The notes under the pieces were generated by a model that had not been told where the DNA came from, made no database searches, and worked only from the letters and a program-made list of their open reading frames with translations. From Polaribacter pectinis (GTDB lineage Bacteria > Bacteroidota > Bacteroidia > Flavobacteriales > Flavobacteriaceae), in contig NZ_CP060695.1 of NCBI RefSeq assembly GCF_014352875.1, forward strand, positions 2,201,501-2,265,500: 64,000 nt of DNA. Reading direction: 5' to 3'. This document shows positions 13,901-20,657 of the stretch, one piece after another. The translations under genes and the position numbers were made by a program. Position 1 is the first letter of the stretch; each line of letters opens with the position of its first letter.

Positions 13901-16900
13901 TGGTTTTGTAGATGCAGACAAAGATGGATTCAACGATGTTGTTGATGGTGACCCAACAAATGCATTAACAAATGGAACAGATACTGCAGGTGCTAACACT
14001 AGTGATGCATTAATCTTAACTGGAGCAGATACAGATAATGACGGTAAGCCAAACTCTTACACAAAAGGAGATACAGATAGTGACGGTATTTTAGATCATT
14101 TAGATTTAGATGCTGACAATGACGGTATTGCTGATGTTGTCGAAGCTGGTGGAACTGATGTAAATGGAGATGGTAAAGCAGATAATTTTGTAGATGCAGA
14201 TAATGATGGATTCAACGATGTAGTCGATGGAGATCCAACCAATGCATTAGCAAATGGAACAGATACTGCAGGTGCTAATACTAGTGATGCATTAATCTTA
14301 ACAGGTGCAGATACAGATAATGATGGTAAACCAAATACGTATCCAAATGGAGATACAGACAATGACGGTATTTTAGATTATTTAGATTTAGATGCTGACA
14401 ATGACGGTATTGCTGATGTTGTTGAAGCTGGTGGAACAGATGCAAATGGAGATGGTAAAACAGATAATTTTGTAGATGCAGATAATGACGGATTCAACGA
14501 TGATGTTGATGGAGACCCAACCAATGCATTAGCAAATGGAACAGATACTGCAGGTGCTAACACAGCAAATGCTTTAATTGTAACAGGTACAGATACTGAT
14601 AATGATGGTAAACCAAACTCTTATACAAAAGGAGATACAGATAGTGATGGTATTTTAGATCATTTAGATTTAGATGCTGACAATGACGGTATTGCAGATG
14701 TTGTTGAAGCTGGTGGAACAGATGCAAATGGTGATGGTAAAGCAGATAATTTTGTAGATGCAGATAATGACGGATTCAACGATGTTGTCGATGGAGATCC
14801 TACCAATGCATTAACAAATGGAACAGATACTGCAGGTACTAACACTAGTGATGCATTAATCTTAACTGGAGCTGATACAGATAATGACGGTAAGCCAAAT
14901 TCTTACACAAAAGGAGATGCAGATGGCGATGGAAAATTAAATCATTTAGATTTAGATGCTGATAACGATGGTATTACGGATATTGTTGAAGCTGGCGGAA
15001 CAGATGTAGATAGAGACGGTTTAGAAGATGCTTTTGTAGATGCAGATAATGATGGGTTTAATGATGTTGTGGATGGAGATCCAACAAACGCATTAGCAAC
15101 CGGAACAGATACAGCAGGTGCCAACACCAGTAATGCAACAATAGTTACGGGTGCTGATACAGATAATGATGGAAAACCAAATACATATCCAAATGGAGAT
15201 TTAGATACAGATGGAAATCTAAACCATTTAGATATCGATGCAGACAATGATGGTATTCCAGATAACGTAGAAGGACAACCTTCTAAAGGTTATATTACAC
15301 CAAGTGGACAAGGTACAGGTATTACAGATGTAAATAACAATGGTGTAGATGATGTTTATGAAGATATTCCAAATAATTTAGTTGGTCTATTAACAGAAAA
15401 CACAGATATCACTAATGATGCAATACCAGATTATTTAGATACAGATTCAGACAATGATGGTATTTTAGACATCGCAGAAAACGGAGTTCCTGCACATAAT
15501 GTATTATCAGGAGGTGATGTAGATGGAGATGGTTTATACGATATTTTTGATGAAAATAACGATTCTAGTATTTCAGGATCTACTGTAAATGATAATCACA
15601 ATCCACCTAGTGTTGCCGATTTAGGTGATGTAGACAATGATTTTAATACAATTGGAGATTTCGATTATAGAGATACAGGAGCAAATGGAACCCCAATGAT
15701 TACGCAAGTATATCAATTTGGTTCAGAAAGATGGATTGAAATCACAAACATTAGTACAACAAATAGTATTCCAGCAAATCTTATTAAAATTCAATTATAT
15801 AAAGATAAAACAGGAGACCAGTTAGGAGTACTTCCAGATGTTAACTTTATCGTTCCTGCAGTTCTAGATCCAGGAGAATCTGTATTATTTAGAAACTCTT
15901 CGAATGTGATCACTAATTTCGATAATTCAGAACCAGCAAGAGTAATCACAAATGATGCACTTACAGATATTGGTGGAGCAAATGATATTATTACTCTATC
16001 TGCTATTACAGATAAAGGTTCATATAACTTTAGATACGATGCTGTTTCAGGTTTTGCAGATAAGACCTCTTATGTTAGAATCGATGAGACATTAGTACCA
16101 AATAAAGACTATACACCTAGCGAGTGGGTTGTATTTGTAAACGATATTGTAACAGATCCAGATTATTTAGATCCGTACAAATTGTTAGGAGATGGAGGTC
16201 CAGAAAGACATCCACATGATCCTCTTATTTCAGAAATCATTAATTCTAACACAGATGCCAACACAAGATTAGGTTTGCATAGAATCAATGTTACTACAAG
16301 AACAGGTAATGTTTGGAATAACGGATTCCCAGATAGATCTAGGCACACAGTTGTAGAAGAAAACTACAACCATATTGGTAGTAGATTAAGCGCAAGAAAA
16401 CTTGTTGTGAATAACAATAGTAAATTAGCAGTTACAGATGAGTTATTAGTAGTTACTAATGACATCACTTTAACAAATTCTAATGATGAGATTCGTTTAG
16501 TAGGTACTTCACAATTGATACAAACCCATACAGGAACAACTAAAGTATCTGGTAGTGGAAAACTATTAGTAGACCAAAACTCAACAGTACCTAGTTTGTA
16601 TAGATACAATTACATGAGTTCTCCAGTAAATACTATTGGAGCAAACACCTACTCTTTAGAAACTGTTTTAAAAGACGGAACAACACCTTTAGATGCTACA
16701 TCTAGTATTGGAACGATTGCTAAAGACATTACTTTCGTTGGAGGTTATGATGGAGCAACAACAGATCCTATTACGCTAGCAGAACACTGGGTATATTCAT
16801 ATTCACCAGGATCTAACGGAAGATCTAATTGGGCTCATAAATATAGAGGACTTCCTTTAGATAAAGGAGAAGGATATATATTTAAAGGACCAGGAAGACC

Positions 16901-18476
16901 ACAAAACTACACGTTTTTAGGAACTCCTAACGATGGTAACTTTAATACGGTTGCGCCTGTAGGGGCTAATGAGTCTTATTTAATAGGAAACCCATTCCCG
17001 TCTGCAATGAGTGTTAAGAAGTTTATTGAAGACAATATAAACTCTACCAATGCAACATTATATTTTTGGCAGCATGTGTCAGAAAGTACTGTTGACGAAG
17101 GTTCTGCCGGACATAATTTTGCAGGATACATTGGTGGGTATGCTACAAGAAATATCTCTATGGGGGTTACTGCAAATGACCCTTCTGCAAATGCTCCTTT
17201 TGAGTATACTGTAGAAGTAGAAGATGCAGATGAGTATAATGTTTCTATTACACAAGATCAAGCTTTAGATGTAGCAAACATGAACACCAATACTAGCTTT
17301 GTAAAGTTCTCTAACATCTCTAGAGGTTTAGATACTTTAAGAGTTGTGTACAAATCTATGGTAGATAAAAACATAAAAATTAAAATAGACAATGCTGATA
17401 AAGGAAACTTTGTATTTCAACATACAGATGGTTCTTATGACGAGGGTTATGTAATTATATGTATAGAACCTGGTAGTGATGTTACATTAACCTCTAACGA
17501 CACCAACGACTTTTTCGTAGACAGTGTCATCTTTAAAGATGATGGGAAAATTGTATGTGCACCAAGTACAGGTGGTAGCCAATATGCAGATTCTTACACG
17601 GCTCCAGAACCTTACATTGCCATTGGACAAGGATTCTTTGTACAAGGAGATGCAACAGATGGTGGCCCAATTGTCTTTAACAACAGTCAAAGAGAATTTA
17701 AAACAGAAGGAACAGGTTCTTCTGTATTCTTAAGAGGTGAAAGCGCTAAATCTGATGAGACTACTGGATTTGAGTTACCTATTATAAAACTAGGAATGAA
17801 CTACCAAGACGACCAAGGAACAAACCTTCACCGTCAAATTGGAGCCTCTTTTCATTCATCAAATTCTTTTGCCTTTGAAAAAGGATATGACTCTGAAATG
17901 TATGATACCAATACTACGGATTTCTATTGGAAGTTTCCAAATGATGAATTAGGCTATGTAATTACAGGAGTGCAAGAAATCTCTAATGATTTAGAAGTTC
18001 CTTTAGAAGTAATCATGAATAAAAATGGTTTAATTACCATTACAATTGATGAGATGAAATACATTAACAATCAAGATGTATTTATCAAAGACAAGCTTAC
18101 AGGAGAAACACAGCAAATAAACGATAAAAGTGCTGTATACCAATTAGAAAAAGGTACTTACACAGACAGATTTGTGTTATCTTTTGTAGAGAATTCTACT
18201 TTAGATGTAGATGATAACATCAATGAAGAATTACAGAAAACAATCGCTGTGTTTATGGACAACGCGAATAAAGAAATGGTGATTCAGAATTTAGATAACC
18301 TAGAGATTACCAAAGTGCAATTGTTTAACATACTTGGACAAAAAGTAGCACAATGGAAAAACCTAGAATCTAAACCAGAGAACAGACTAGAAACTAAAAA
18401 TTTAGTCAACCAGATTTACATTGTTAATGTATATACCAACAAAGGAAAAATTAGCAAGAAAATAGTTATTGAATAA
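4902..18476 (+). CDS. Giant T9SS-exported protein with thrombospondin type 3 calcium-binding repeats
   Basis: The protein has 4524 residues. A hydrophobic signal segment lies near residues 27-45 (ends SFSQ) after an unusually long basic leader. Most of the chain is DxDxDGxxD-type thrombospondin type 3 repeats, known to bind calcium and to stiffen on binding it. These are interrupted by four unlike domains at roughly residues 489-626 (discoidin-like), 804-993, 1184-1376 and 1633-1856 (jelly-roll-like). Residues about 2031-3440 are fifteen nearly identical 94-residue units. A lamin-tail-like domain follows near 3596-3746, and the last 80 residues (KVQLFNILGQKVAQW ... SKKIVIE) are a type A T9SS sorting domain, so the protein should be attached to or released from the cell surface. 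Adhesion or gliding is likely but inferred. The gene stands alone with its own terminator. Confidence 0.85.
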   Translation: MKKSFFQVTEFGEIQCLSKKNASKKSIGFLTVLFLFLFNFQSFSQTITGTGSRTTTCGTCTPVGWFNTGGSPDVSNRNNAGGQGTNGGNASWISAPLPLPPTGDITWISMRDVGNLNTLPEESVTTNMGGLVNGKLYKLSVYHMTSISNYNGVGGDPYSRKFIDAFDYQIDGNARQKIPVISSAHNNWVEKAYIFKAEPNASGEMTLIFYPLDNVVNPFDGNGNPTFDNVESIHIAVELNAVEELDSDGDGVPDTIDIDDDNDGILDTVESTVNGTVYNPLGDEDGDLLPNYLDTRDDGTGDGSTTNYNDINGDGVADIFDFDNDGVPNHLDLDADGDGIPDIIEGQPTATYIAFTGNVGANGLDSAFENNDSPTATSYTLVNTENAGNPDYLDLDSDGDGQSDEEEANITLTGDVGVNGLDNSYDNGDDYTDPNGIFDNTQTDNFPDSTVGGDVDWRDASTSKDTDGDGVADAVDIDDDNDGIIDTVECPSVAGSNATAIQSSTSVTNPTDAIGSNNARATLNDIADVLVIDLGTIVAKNAIIEIESRVTSNINHFMSVDQSLTAATSSYTNAKSYSWTTVNTEENKQYKLTSAARYIRIKLAVDGGGSLQIDNVLYKSFQPICDFDGDGIPNIRDLDSDNDGIPDNIEAQSTFNYLAPLNLDTDNDGLDNRYDTTPLGNSNGSGSLGLTPNNHDAVDNQDYLNTDSDNDGTTDRIEAGLSLSGVVGKNGLDNNYDNGDNYADVNGNFDNTPYGEIPNTSATDSPNNVDFRDASTVFLDTDGDGVPDSVDIDDDNDGILDTEEDGTCNVSTYNFTSQTSAETNWNFEAPGGNNLQGPDTYRRWSWDNNDTTSSGVGPNTGQGDAGYVYTEMSSTGVNGDIFIAELDVPFDASDRSISFSYYFGYRGDVNDGNIQLQSNENGAGWVNRGNAEQLDQQGIAQNGTFAWLQKTVDLSGLISGNATRFRLVITQGTTGTVWHKDVGLDSVTVSSCTISKDIDGDGIPNSLDLDSDNDGIPDIIEAQSTKDYTKPLGLDSDNDGLDDAYDSTPNGASSGAGSLGLDPTNTHGPSNPDYINLDADNDGIFDIIESGSGLSNDGSGKVTGAVGVNGLVNALDNGDNYADVNGSFDDTQTDNFTDVDDDANFGGDVDYRDTTFDLDTDKDGVPDDTDLDDDNDGILDSEETGVCGTDNTVASVTGFEGILFDMPDQDTWSFINASNQFPDFNQTQIATFDYVEYKNTDNAFNVRFANSPVNLSGYSKATNYNGSNVPNGSEDAAILFTKTITTVEAGVYQIDLGYGDDHIVVYHNGNKVYSIQNAYNSTTNNNAVSISSVIPSITLNTGDVLQYLLIEEHTGNTNIDIYGTKLTEIGGGEKRCVIDTDGDGIPNHLDLDSDNDGIPDVIEAGGTDTNRDGMADDDDDNADNTATNGIPTSAGSGQTPRNTDTDGIPDYLDIDADNDGIPDNIEGQPSNNYKEPSGIATGITDVNNNGVDDTYEIGAIIGLEATNTDNTDTPDYIDLDADNDGIPDIQENGDTDNVASGDDADNDGLDDVFDDNNDTSISGFTVNDGLGANNKVTDEATLETAYGDSDNDFPLPETGDLDYRDATDTDNDGIPDNVDLDDDNDGIPDTVENACDGNLNLLKEDFGVAASGTVSPSAGVTLASIDPGVSTAYGYVQLNSPRTNDLQDNFYSVFNNIPESASWASQGSERWQNIGDHTSGSATPTIDRMLMVNAGTTLDVIYQKTLTGITAGAAINVSFWVLNLDVDKPNDPGTNNRALPNIQVELIQNGTILGTALGTGDIPRVTKGDISAWKFYSPTTPIIALDNSDITFIIRNNVANITGNDLAIDDISVTQLCISDTDGDGIPDSLDLDSDNDGIPDLVEAGGEDTDGNGLIDDINTDGTLVNDFDNDGLDDRYDADVTGGTDGNAITNPDTDGDGIPDTQDLDADNDGIPDVVEAGGTDVNGDGKADNFVDVDNDGFNDVVDGDVGQDGTSENTANALVVTGDDANNDGKPDTYPNGDSDNDGLPNHVDLDADNDGIADVVEAGGTDVNGDGKADNFVDADKDGFNDVVDGDPTNALANGTDTAGANTANALIITGTDTDNDGKPNTYPNGDTDKDGILDHLDLDADNDGIADVVEAGGTDANGDGKADNFVDADNDGFNDAVDGDPTNALANGTDTAGANTANALIVTGTDTNNDGKPNTYPNGDTDNDGILDHLDLDADNDGIADVVEAGGTDANGDGKADNFVDADKDGFNDAVDGDPTNALANGTDTAGANTSGALILTGADTDNDGKPNSYTKGDTDNDGILNHLDLDADNDGIADVVEAGGTDANGDGKADGFVDADNDGFNDVVDGDPTNALTNGTDTAGANTSDALILTGADTDNDGKPNSYTKGDTDSDGILDHLDLDADNDGIADVVEAGGTDVNGDGKADNFVDADNDGFNDVVDGDPTNALANGTDTAGANTSDALILTGADTDNDGKPNTYPNGDTDNDGILDYLDLDADNDGIADVVEAGGTDANGDGKTDNFVDADNDGFNDVVDGDPTNALANGTDTAGANTANALIVTGTDTDNDGKPNSYTKGDTDSDGILDHLDLDADNDGIADVVEAGGTDANGDGKADNFVDADNDGFNDVVDGDPTNALTNGTDTAGTNTSDALILTGADTDNDGKPNSYTKGDADGDGKLNHLDLDADNDGIADVVEAGGTDVNGDGKADGFVDADKDGFNDVVDGDPTNALANGTDTAGANTANALIITGTDTDNDGKPNTYPNGDTDKDGILDHLDLDADNDGIADVVEAGGTDANGDGKADNFVDADNDGFNDAVDGDPTNALANGTDTAGANTANALIVTGTDTDNDGKPNTYPNGDTDNDGILDHLDLDADNDGIADVVEAGGTDANGDGKADNFVDADKDGFNDAVDGDPTNALANGTDTAGANTSGALILTGADTDNDGKPNSYTKGDTDNDGILNHLDLDADNDGIADVVEAGGTDVNGDGKADGFVDADKDGFNDVVDGDPTNALTNGTDTAGANTSDALILTGADTDNDGKPNSYTKGDTDSDGILDHLDLDADNDGIADVVEAGGTDVNGDGKADNFVDADNDGFNDVVDGDPTNALANGTDTAGANTSDALILTGADTDNDGKPNTYPNGDTDNDGILDYLDLDADNDGIADVVEAGGTDANGDGKTDNFVDADNDGFNDDVDGDPTNALANGTDTAGANTANALIVTGTDTDNDGKPNSYTKGDTDSDGILDHLDLDADNDGIADVVEAGGTDANGDGKADNFVDADNDGFNDVVDGDPTNALTNGTDTAGTNTSDALILTGADTDNDGKPNSYTKGDADGDGKLNHLDLDADNDGITDIVEAGGTDVDRDGLEDAFVDADNDGFNDVVDGDPTNALATGTDTAGANTSNATIVTGADTDNDGKPNTYPNGDLDTDGNLNHLDIDADNDGIPDNVEGQPSKGYITPSGQGTGITDVNNNGVDDVYEDIPNNLVGLLTENTDITNDAIPDYLDTDSDNDGILDIAENGVPAHNVLSGGDVDGDGLYDIFDENNDSSISGSTVNDNHNPPSVADLGDVDNDFNTIGDFDYRDTGANGTPMITQVYQFGSERWIEITNISTTNSIPANLIKIQLYKDKTGDQLGVLPDVNFIVPAVLDPGESVLFRNSSNVITNFDNSEPARVITNDALTDIGGANDIITLSAITDKGSYNFRYDAVSGFADKTSYVRIDETLVPNKDYTPSEWVVFVNDIVTDPDYLDPYKLLGDGGPERHPHDPLISEIINSNTDANTRLGLHRINVTTRTGNVWNNGFPDRSRHTVVEENYNHIGSRLSARKLVVNNNSKLAVTDELLVVTNDITLTNSNDEIRLVGTSQLIQTHTGTTKVSGSGKLLVDQNSTVPSLYRYNYMSSPVNTIGANTYSLETVLKDGTTPLDATSSIGTIAKDITFVGGYDGATTDPITLAEHWVYSYSPGSNGRSNWAHKYRGLPLDKGEGYIFKGPGRPQNYTFLGTPNDGNFNTVAPVGANESYLIGNPFPSAMSVKKFIEDNINSTNATLYFWQHVSESTVDEGSAGHNFAGYIGGYATRNISMGVTANDPSANAPFEYTVEVEDADEYNVSITQDQALDVANMNTNTSFVKFSNISRGLDTLRVVYKSMVDKNIKIKIDNADKGNFVFQHTDGSYDEGYVIICIEPGSDVTLTSNDTNDFFVDSVIFKDDGKIVCAPSTGGSQYADSYTAPEPYIAIGQGFFVQGDATDGGPIVFNNSQREFKTEGTGSSVFLRGESAKSDETTGFELPIIKLGMNYQDDQGTNLHRQIGASFHSSNSFAFEKGYDSEMYDTNTTDFYWKFPNDELGYVITGVQEISNDLEVPLEVIMNKNGLITITIDEMKYINNQDVFIKDKLTGETQQINDKSAVYQLEKGTYTDRFVLSFVENSTLDVDDNINEELQKTIAVFMDNANKEMVIQNLDNLEITKVQLFNILGQKVAQWKNLESKPENRLETKNLVNQIYIVNVYTNKGKISKKIVIE
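10994..15223 (+). repeat. Fifteen 282-bp tandem repeats with a 1974-bp duplicated block
   Basis: The unit encodes 94 residues starting around LDLDADNDGIADVVEAGGTD. Units 1-7 (10994-12967) match units 8-14 (12968-14941) in order, including unit-specific variants such as SGALILTG and NSYTKGD, at a constant offset of 1974 bp, which is seven units. Unit 15 (14942-15223) has diverged. Whole units keep the reading frame, so the copy number can change without breaking the protein. Confidence 0.9.
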
Positions 18477-18491
18477 CTATAATAAAAAAAC

Positions 18492-18533
18492 AAAAAGCAA
18501 CGAACTCTAAATAGAGCTTGTTGCTTTTGTTTT
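18492..18533 (+). terminator. Terminator of the giant TSP3 gene
   Basis: The arms AAAAAGCAAC (18492-18501) and GTTGCTTTTG (18520-18529) pair around an inner CTCTA/TAGAG stem and are followed by a T-rich tail. The site lies 15 bp after the stop codon. Confidence 0.75.
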
Positions 18534-18790
18534 ATAAAAAATCCAACTAAAAGGTGGTTCTTAAAAGATCTTTTTTAAACATTTTATCTTTTAATGCAAT
18601 TTTTAAAATTTCCCCAAAAAATTTTAATCCCACCTTTTATTTAGGGTTTTATAACTAGAGAAAGCCTATTCCCTACTCCTATAATTAGAAATGAAACTAA
18701 TTAAAGTATCAAACAAAACTATTTCATTAATAGATTTTAAATAGTCATTTTAAACTCATCTAAAAAAACTGTATGAGAATTTATTAACTC
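18534..18790. other. Convergent intergenic region
   Basis: No gene is visible between these two convergent genes. A perfect 16-bp palindrome, TAACTCTTAAGAGTTA (18785-18800), overlaps the stop codon of the minus-strand regulator. It lacks a T-tract and does not look like a normal terminator. Confidence 0.5.
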
Positions 18791-20395
18791 TTAAGAGTTA
18801 GAATCTATAGTATTACTAGAAAATGATTCTTTTAAATAGTCTGAAAGTTTAAAATCTTTTTCTTTAAGGTTTAATTTATTAGTAATTCTATACCTTTTAC
18901 TTTCCACAGATCTTACAGATGTATTTATAAAAGCAGCAATTTCTTTACTCTTAAAATCCATAAATAAGTAGTAACATATTATTCTTTCAGAAGAATTTAA
19001 TTCTGGGTGTTTTATAGATATTTCATTAAAAAATTCAACATTTAGTTCGTTTATTAAATCTAAATGACTTTCTCCTTTTGCTAATAATACAGATGAATTA
19101 TGGTGAATTTCTTTATGAAGTTCTTGAATCCTTTTCTTTTGCTCATCAATCGTAGTAATTGAAGAAATAGTTTTTACTTCTTTTTTTATTTCAGCAATAT
19201 AATTTTCGAGACCTTTAACTTTTACTTTTAATTTTTCATGATTGTTTTGTAAAAAGGTATACTCTTTTTTCCTTTTCGAAAATTCTTCAATTTTCTTCCT
19301 AATTTTTTTTTGCTTAACAATTATAAAAACAATTGAACCAATTAATGAAACAGTTAAAAATAAAATCCAATTTCTATTTAAAAATTTTTTTTCAGTTTCT
19401 ATTTTTAAGTTGTTAGAAGTTTCCAAAAAAGACTTATTAATATTATAACTTGCATTAAGATTTTTTTCAATTAAGTTTTCATTATGCAGTTTTAATGAAT
19501 CAATGTAGTTATTTTTTGCGGTTGCATCATTAACTTTTTCAAAGTAATCTAAGTAGTTTTTAAAATGTGATTCTTTATCAGAATTATTCATAAAATCACG
19601 CATTTTATCAACTTTATTAAGAAAATGGAGTGCAGAATCTAATTCATTCCTTTCTAAATGCAGATGTTGCATACAGATGTTTAAAGTAACTTCATGTATT
19701 TTATATAGTGATGTTGAAATAGTAGTGTCATTTTCTAATTTTCTAAATTCTTTAAAATATTTTTCGCGATTTACATCATCATCTAAATGAATATAATTAG
19801 AAGTTAACATAAACAAAGCATACATATAATAAAAAGAGTCATCTTTAATAGATTTGTAGTATGTTAATTTAGGTATGAGTAAGTCGTTACATTTCTTGTA
19901 ATTTTTACGATTAAATTCGGTAAATGCTCTCATTTGCATTACATCTATGAGACCTTTTTCATTGTTATCTAATGTGTAAAATTTTTCTGCTTTTTCTAAA
20001 TAATCCAACGCAGTTGAATCTTTTTTTATAATGTATAGGTTGTAAAACAATTCAATACTTGAAGCACCAGCCATTTCATAATTCTTTTCTTTTTCTGCAT
20101 ATTTTAGAGAAAGAATATTATAATGATACACTTCTGCATCATCACTTAAAAAACTGCTTATTACAGCTTTAAAGTGATAATATTTAGCAACATGGCCTTT
20201 GATATTATTCTCTAAAGGTTTAGGTATGGAATCTAAAAAATCATTAGCAATACTTGGAAAATCATAAATTTTTGCATCTGCTGAATCAATAAATCGAACA
20301 TATTTATTAGAATCAGCTTTTTGAGCAAATGATGTAATGCTAAAAAAAAGAAAGTTTATTACAATTAATTTATATAGATTTTTTGATTTCAACAT
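18791..20395 (-). CDS. Membrane-anchored TPR protein with LuxR-type DNA-binding domain
   Basis: The protein has 534 residues. It begins with a signal-like segment (LIVINFLFFSITSFAQ) and a periplasmic alpha-helical region of tetratricopeptide-like repeats up to about residue 320. One membrane span (NWILFLTVSLIGSIVFIIV) follows, then a charged coiled coil, and at about residues 467-510 a helix-turn-helix of the LuxR/GerE kind (LNSSERIICYYLFMDFKSKEIA ... SVESKRYRI). This layout is common in Bacteroidota one-component regulators in which a periplasmic sensor controls a cytoplasmic DNA-binding end. The ligand and targets are unknown. It sits between two giant surface-protein genes, so a role in their control is possible but is only suggested by position. 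Confidence 0.75.
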   Translation of the reverse strand: MLKSKNLYKLIVINFLFFSITSFAQKADSNKYVRFIDSADAKIYDFPSIANDFLDSIPKPLENNIKGHVAKYYHFKAVISSFLSDDAEVYHYNILSLKYAEKEKNYEMAGASSIELFYNLYIIKKDSTALDYLEKAEKFYTLDNNEKGLIDVMQMRAFTEFNRKNYKKCNDLLIPKLTYYKSIKDDSFYYMYALFMLTSNYIHLDDDVNREKYFKEFRKLENDTTISTSLYKIHEVTLNICMQHLHLERNELDSALHFLNKVDKMRDFMNNSDKESHFKNYLDYFEKVNDATAKNNYIDSLKLHNENLIEKNLNASYNINKSFLETSNNLKIETEKKFLNRNWILFLTVSLIGSIVFIIVKQKKIRKKIEEFSKRKKEYTFLQNNHEKLKVKVKGLENYIAEIKKEVKTISSITTIDEQKKRIQELHKEIHHNSSVLLAKGESHLDLINELNVEFFNEISIKHPELNSSERIICYYLFMDFKSKEIAAFINTSVRSVESKRYRITNKLNLKEKDFKLSDYLKESFSSNTIDSNS

Positions 20396-20425
20396 TTAGA
20401 ATTACTTGGGGATGAATGAATATAA

Positions 20426-20433
20426 CAAAAATA
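20426..20433 (-). promoter_or_regulatory. Possible -7 element for the TPR/LuxR gene
   Basis: Read on the minus strand this is TATTTTTG, a match to TAnnTTTG, about 30 nt before the start codon. No clear -33 TTTG is present, and such motifs occur by chance in AT-rich DNA. Confidence 0.3.
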
Positions 20434-20657
20434 AGAAAGGTTTAGTAAAGAAAGCTAATATTAACTTTAAACTATCTCTAGTATATAAGATAATGTTTTA
20501 TTGATAGATATTTCTTTTTTTAAAATAATTACTTTATCTAATTATTGCGTGGTAAGTGAGTAGTACAATACAAGCCTTTATTAACTGAATTACTACATAT
20601 TTGTGTACATAATTAAATTTTAATTTTTCCACTAAAATTCACATTAATCAAGTTAAT

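Noticed and set aside
10346..15247. Many long minus-strand open frames rich in Ser and Pro
   Set aside because: They are the antisense of the repetitive Asp- and Gly-rich calcium-binding codons and recur with the same 282-bp period.
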